Assembly (NCBI GenBank): GCA_025594325.1
Contig: JANHCV010000001.1
Location: forward strand, 4,464,001-4,528,000
Direction of reading: 5' to 3'
Source: Blastocladiella emersonii ATCC 22665
Lineage: Eukaryota; Blastocladiomycota; Blastocladiomycetes; Blastocladiales; Blastocladiaceae
Length of the DNA stretch: 64,000 bases
Each line of letters opens with the position of its first letter. Position 1 is the first letter of the stretch. The position numbers and the translations under genes were made by a program. The notes beneath the pieces are model-generated. The model did not search any database. It had not been told where the DNA came from and saw nothing but the letters and a program-made list of their open reading frames with translations. Positions 61,818 through 64,000 of this stretch are shown here, piece by piece.

Positions 61818-61846
61818 GACGCGTCTCCAACTCGGCGCGACGCGTC
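61818..61846. promoter_or_regulatory. Two GACGCGTC octamers in the SWS1-like / last-gene divergent promoter
   Basis: Exact copies at 61818-61825 and 61839-61846, 21 bp apart (two helical turns), centred in the 232-bp gap between the starts at 61727 and 61960. Confidence 0.45.
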
Positions 61847-61959
61847 GTGTCCCGCAAAGGCCATCCAAGTCGAGCCCGCTTTGGTCGGTTTGGATCTAAG
61901 ACGACTTTCATGCAGCCATACTTGCCGACGTAGCGGACTTCTCGCAGCATTGCTTCATC

Positions 61960-64000
61960 ATGAGCTCCGAGAGCGGGACCGCAAGTCGGGCCAACCTGAG
62001 CCGCGGCGCTGGCGCCGGCGCCGGTATGGACGATCGTCATCACGTTTATCCAGTAGAATGAACTCATCAATCCAACTATCTAGGCCCACCGCTCCCGGCA
62101 CAGCCCGTGATCAACGTGCTGGCCGAGGACGGCAGCAAAGCGACGCCGGCGTTCGACCGCTACGCCTCGACTGGATCGTCGGCTTCTCTGACCGCGGGGC
62201 TCGCGACAACATCTCGTAAACCGCCCTCATCGTCAGCGCGCGCCAGCGGGCTTCGGTCGCACATGGACCTTTCGCCCGCGGGCAGCACCCGCGGCTCGGC
62301 GGTGGGACTCGCGCGCTCCACGCGCGATCTCAACAAGTCGGTGCTCGCGGTCCACGGCGGTGGTAGAGGCGCCCGCGGCCAGCTGGCATCCACGTCGAAC
62401 CTGCACCGGACGCCCTCGAGCCGGCTATCCACGCCACAGACGGGTGGCTCCCGCTCGCGCATGTCGCTCCGGTCTCCGTCGTCTGCGCGCGTCGACGTGA
62501 GCCGGTCCGAGCTGCAGCAGTGGGGCAACTTCTACCGCGGCTTTCACGACGGCATGTCCAACATTGACCGTGTGCTCGCCAACCTGTCGTCCGCCAAGCA
62601 CGTCCTCGGCAGCGCGTCACCCCTCATCGAGGTGCCGACGCCCGCCAGCAACAACACGGCCGCCCCTTCGCGCGAAAACCTTGCCTCGCGGTCGCCGAAC
62701 CGGAGCACCATGGCGCCTTCGGCGGGCCCGAGCCGCACGAACGAGTCGTACCTCCGCCTCGATGCCGACGGGTCTCGCCATAGTCAAGGGGGGTCGACTT
62801 CGCCGCTCGGCCACCACAGCACCTCGCTCGCCTCGGCCGCTCACGGCCAGGGCACCTCCCTCACCAACCTCGCCCTCTCGCCCGTCCGTCACACGCCGGT
62901 CCCGACTGAGCCGTACACGCCGATGCACGCGCGCCCGACCACGCCCGCCGACCAGAACCAGTCTCCGCAGAACGGCTCGCCCGTCGCCGGTTCCATGGCT
63001 TCTGTCGTACGTCTCCTTTGCGACCCACTGCCGTGACCCTCGACTCACTCGCTCCATCTATACAGGGTCCCGAAACCAACACGTCGTACCGGCTCATGGG
63101 TCGCGACGAGGGCGGCGACCCGCACGGCTCCGAGATGTTCCTCGCCTCGCACCAGCCGTCATCTTCGTCTCCTGTGCGTCGGTCGCAGGCCAACATGGCG
63201 GCTCTGTTCGCGTCCGACATTTCGCCCGACCGGAACGCTACCCGCCGCTCGAATCTCGCCCTCAACTCGCGCTCCCCCGGCGCCGGCGACCGCACAGCGG
63301 CCACCGCTGCCCGACAGCCATCGCGCTCGCCGAGTCGCTCACCCGCTTCCCCGGGCATCAGCCGTCGCTCTCCCCGCCGGCCCTCGGCCGAACCGCCCGC
63401 GCCGCCGCCCCCGCCCGCCGTCGACCCGAACGAGGCGACCATCATGCGCCTGCAGAAGCGCATCGCCGAGAAGAACAACACCATCTCGAACCTTAGCTTC
63501 CGCGTGCGCCAGATGGAGCGCGAGATGCAGTGGGCGCGCGTACAGGGCCAGGCGAACGCGGCGGCCGCGGGCCACGACGCGCAGCACCGCACGCGGATCC
63601 GCGAGCTCGAGGGCCGGCTCGCGCGCGACGGCCGCGAGATGGCGGCCATGGCGCAGCAGCTCGACCTCGTCCGCACCGAAACCCGCCGTTTGATCGAGGA
63701 GCGCGGGGCGTACCTCGAGGCTGCGTCGGCGACGCCCGTCGTCGAGGTCGTCGCGCCTGCTCCCGTCGTGGTCCAAGCTCACTCCGCCCCCAAGTGGCAC
63801 CCGAACACCGCGGCAGCGGCAGCTGCCCTCGACGCCGTGGTCCAGTGCCAGACCCACGGCCTCGAGTCGCCCTACTTCCCGCAGTTCGCGCCGCTGCTCA
63901 CCCGACTCTCGGCGTTCTGCGCGTCGCTCGCCAAGCCGACCACCGCGGCCGTCGACCCGGTCCAGATGCTCGAGCGGCCCGCGCTCAGCCTCGTCGGCGA
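61960..64000 (+). CDS. Low-complexity coiled-coil protein, partial (runs off the right edge)
   Basis: Exons 61960-62023, 62084-63006 and 63066-64000+ are open through the window end (about 640 residues seen); introns of 60 and 59 nt. The first 450 residues are Ser/Thr/Pro/Arg-rich and probably disordered, with one more ordered segment QWGNFYRGFHDGMSNIDRV. A coiled coil follows (ATIMRLQKRIAEKNNTISNL, RQMEREMQWARVQGQ, RTRIRELEGRLARD). A further Ala-rich helical region begins near KWHPNTAAAAAALDAVV. No family is recognised. Abundant SP/TP sites and the coiled coil would suit a cytoskeletal or spindle-associated protein, but this is a guess. Confidence 0.65.

Overview
The window is GC-rich nuclear DNA from a eukaryote. 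About 25 of its genes carry short spliceosomal introns, mostly 54-80 nt, with GTACG-type donors and TAG acceptors. The gene content fits a zoosporic, early-diverging fungus, and a Blastocladiomycota-like relative (Allomyces/Blastocladiella/Catenaria type) is my best guess. Fungal markers are Rtt106 and Pet127. Traits lost in most Dikarya are also present: a full-length ABCA transporter, a cobalamin adenosyltransferase, a cAMP-receptor-like GPCR, dynactin p27, and likely centriole proteins CEP83 and CEP76. The taxon is inferred from gene content; no rRNA or other direct marker lies in the window.

Layout. 1-7.4 kb: a partial Nup35-like nucleoporin, a Coa1-like mitochondrial protein, an unknown secreted protein, a 7TM receptor and Rab1/Ypt1. 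7.7-13.4 kb: DGAT1, a MIX17/CHCHD-like protein without a CHCH domain, and a CEP83-like coiled-coil protein. 13.6-20.5 kb: a 918-aa membrane protein, triosephosphate isomerase, a pseudouridine-5'-phosphatase-like HAD protein and an unknown protein. 21.7-29 kb: a 1879-aa ABCA transporter, followed by a near-perfect 390-bp inverted repeat that copies the 3' end of the transporter gene, then a decayed copy of part of the 18.7-20.5 kb gene. 29-36 kb: a CWF19L1-type protein, a PAK-like kinase with a broken DFG motif, and two tandem PRXL2 redox proteins. 36.5-47 kb: an unknown protein, cobalamin adenosyltransferase, a cyclic-nucleotide-binding-like domain fused to D-lactate dehydrogenase, Rtt106, dynactin p27, branched-chain aminotransferase and Pet127. 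47.4-56 kb: a 4TM protein, AP-3 mu, a CEP76-like protein and a PQ-loop protein with a very long acidic tail. 56.4-64 kb: ribonucleotide reductase small subunit, ribosomal protein eS10, a DUF2462-type basic protein, an SWS1/ZSWIM7-like protein and a partial low-complexity coiled-coil protein.

This is ordinary chromosomal housekeeping sequence without operons. Neighbours share promoters when divergent (AP-3 mu/CEP76-like, SWS1-like/last gene, HAD/unknown). A palindromic octamer GACGCGTC, containing the MluI cell-cycle box core, recurs in many intergenic regions. The most interesting items are the ligand-domain/D-LDH fusion, the PAK-like pseudokinase, the recent palindromic duplication beside an older decayed copy, and the recurrent octamer. 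I found no CRISPR array, no rRNA or tRNA gene that I could support, and no intact transposon.
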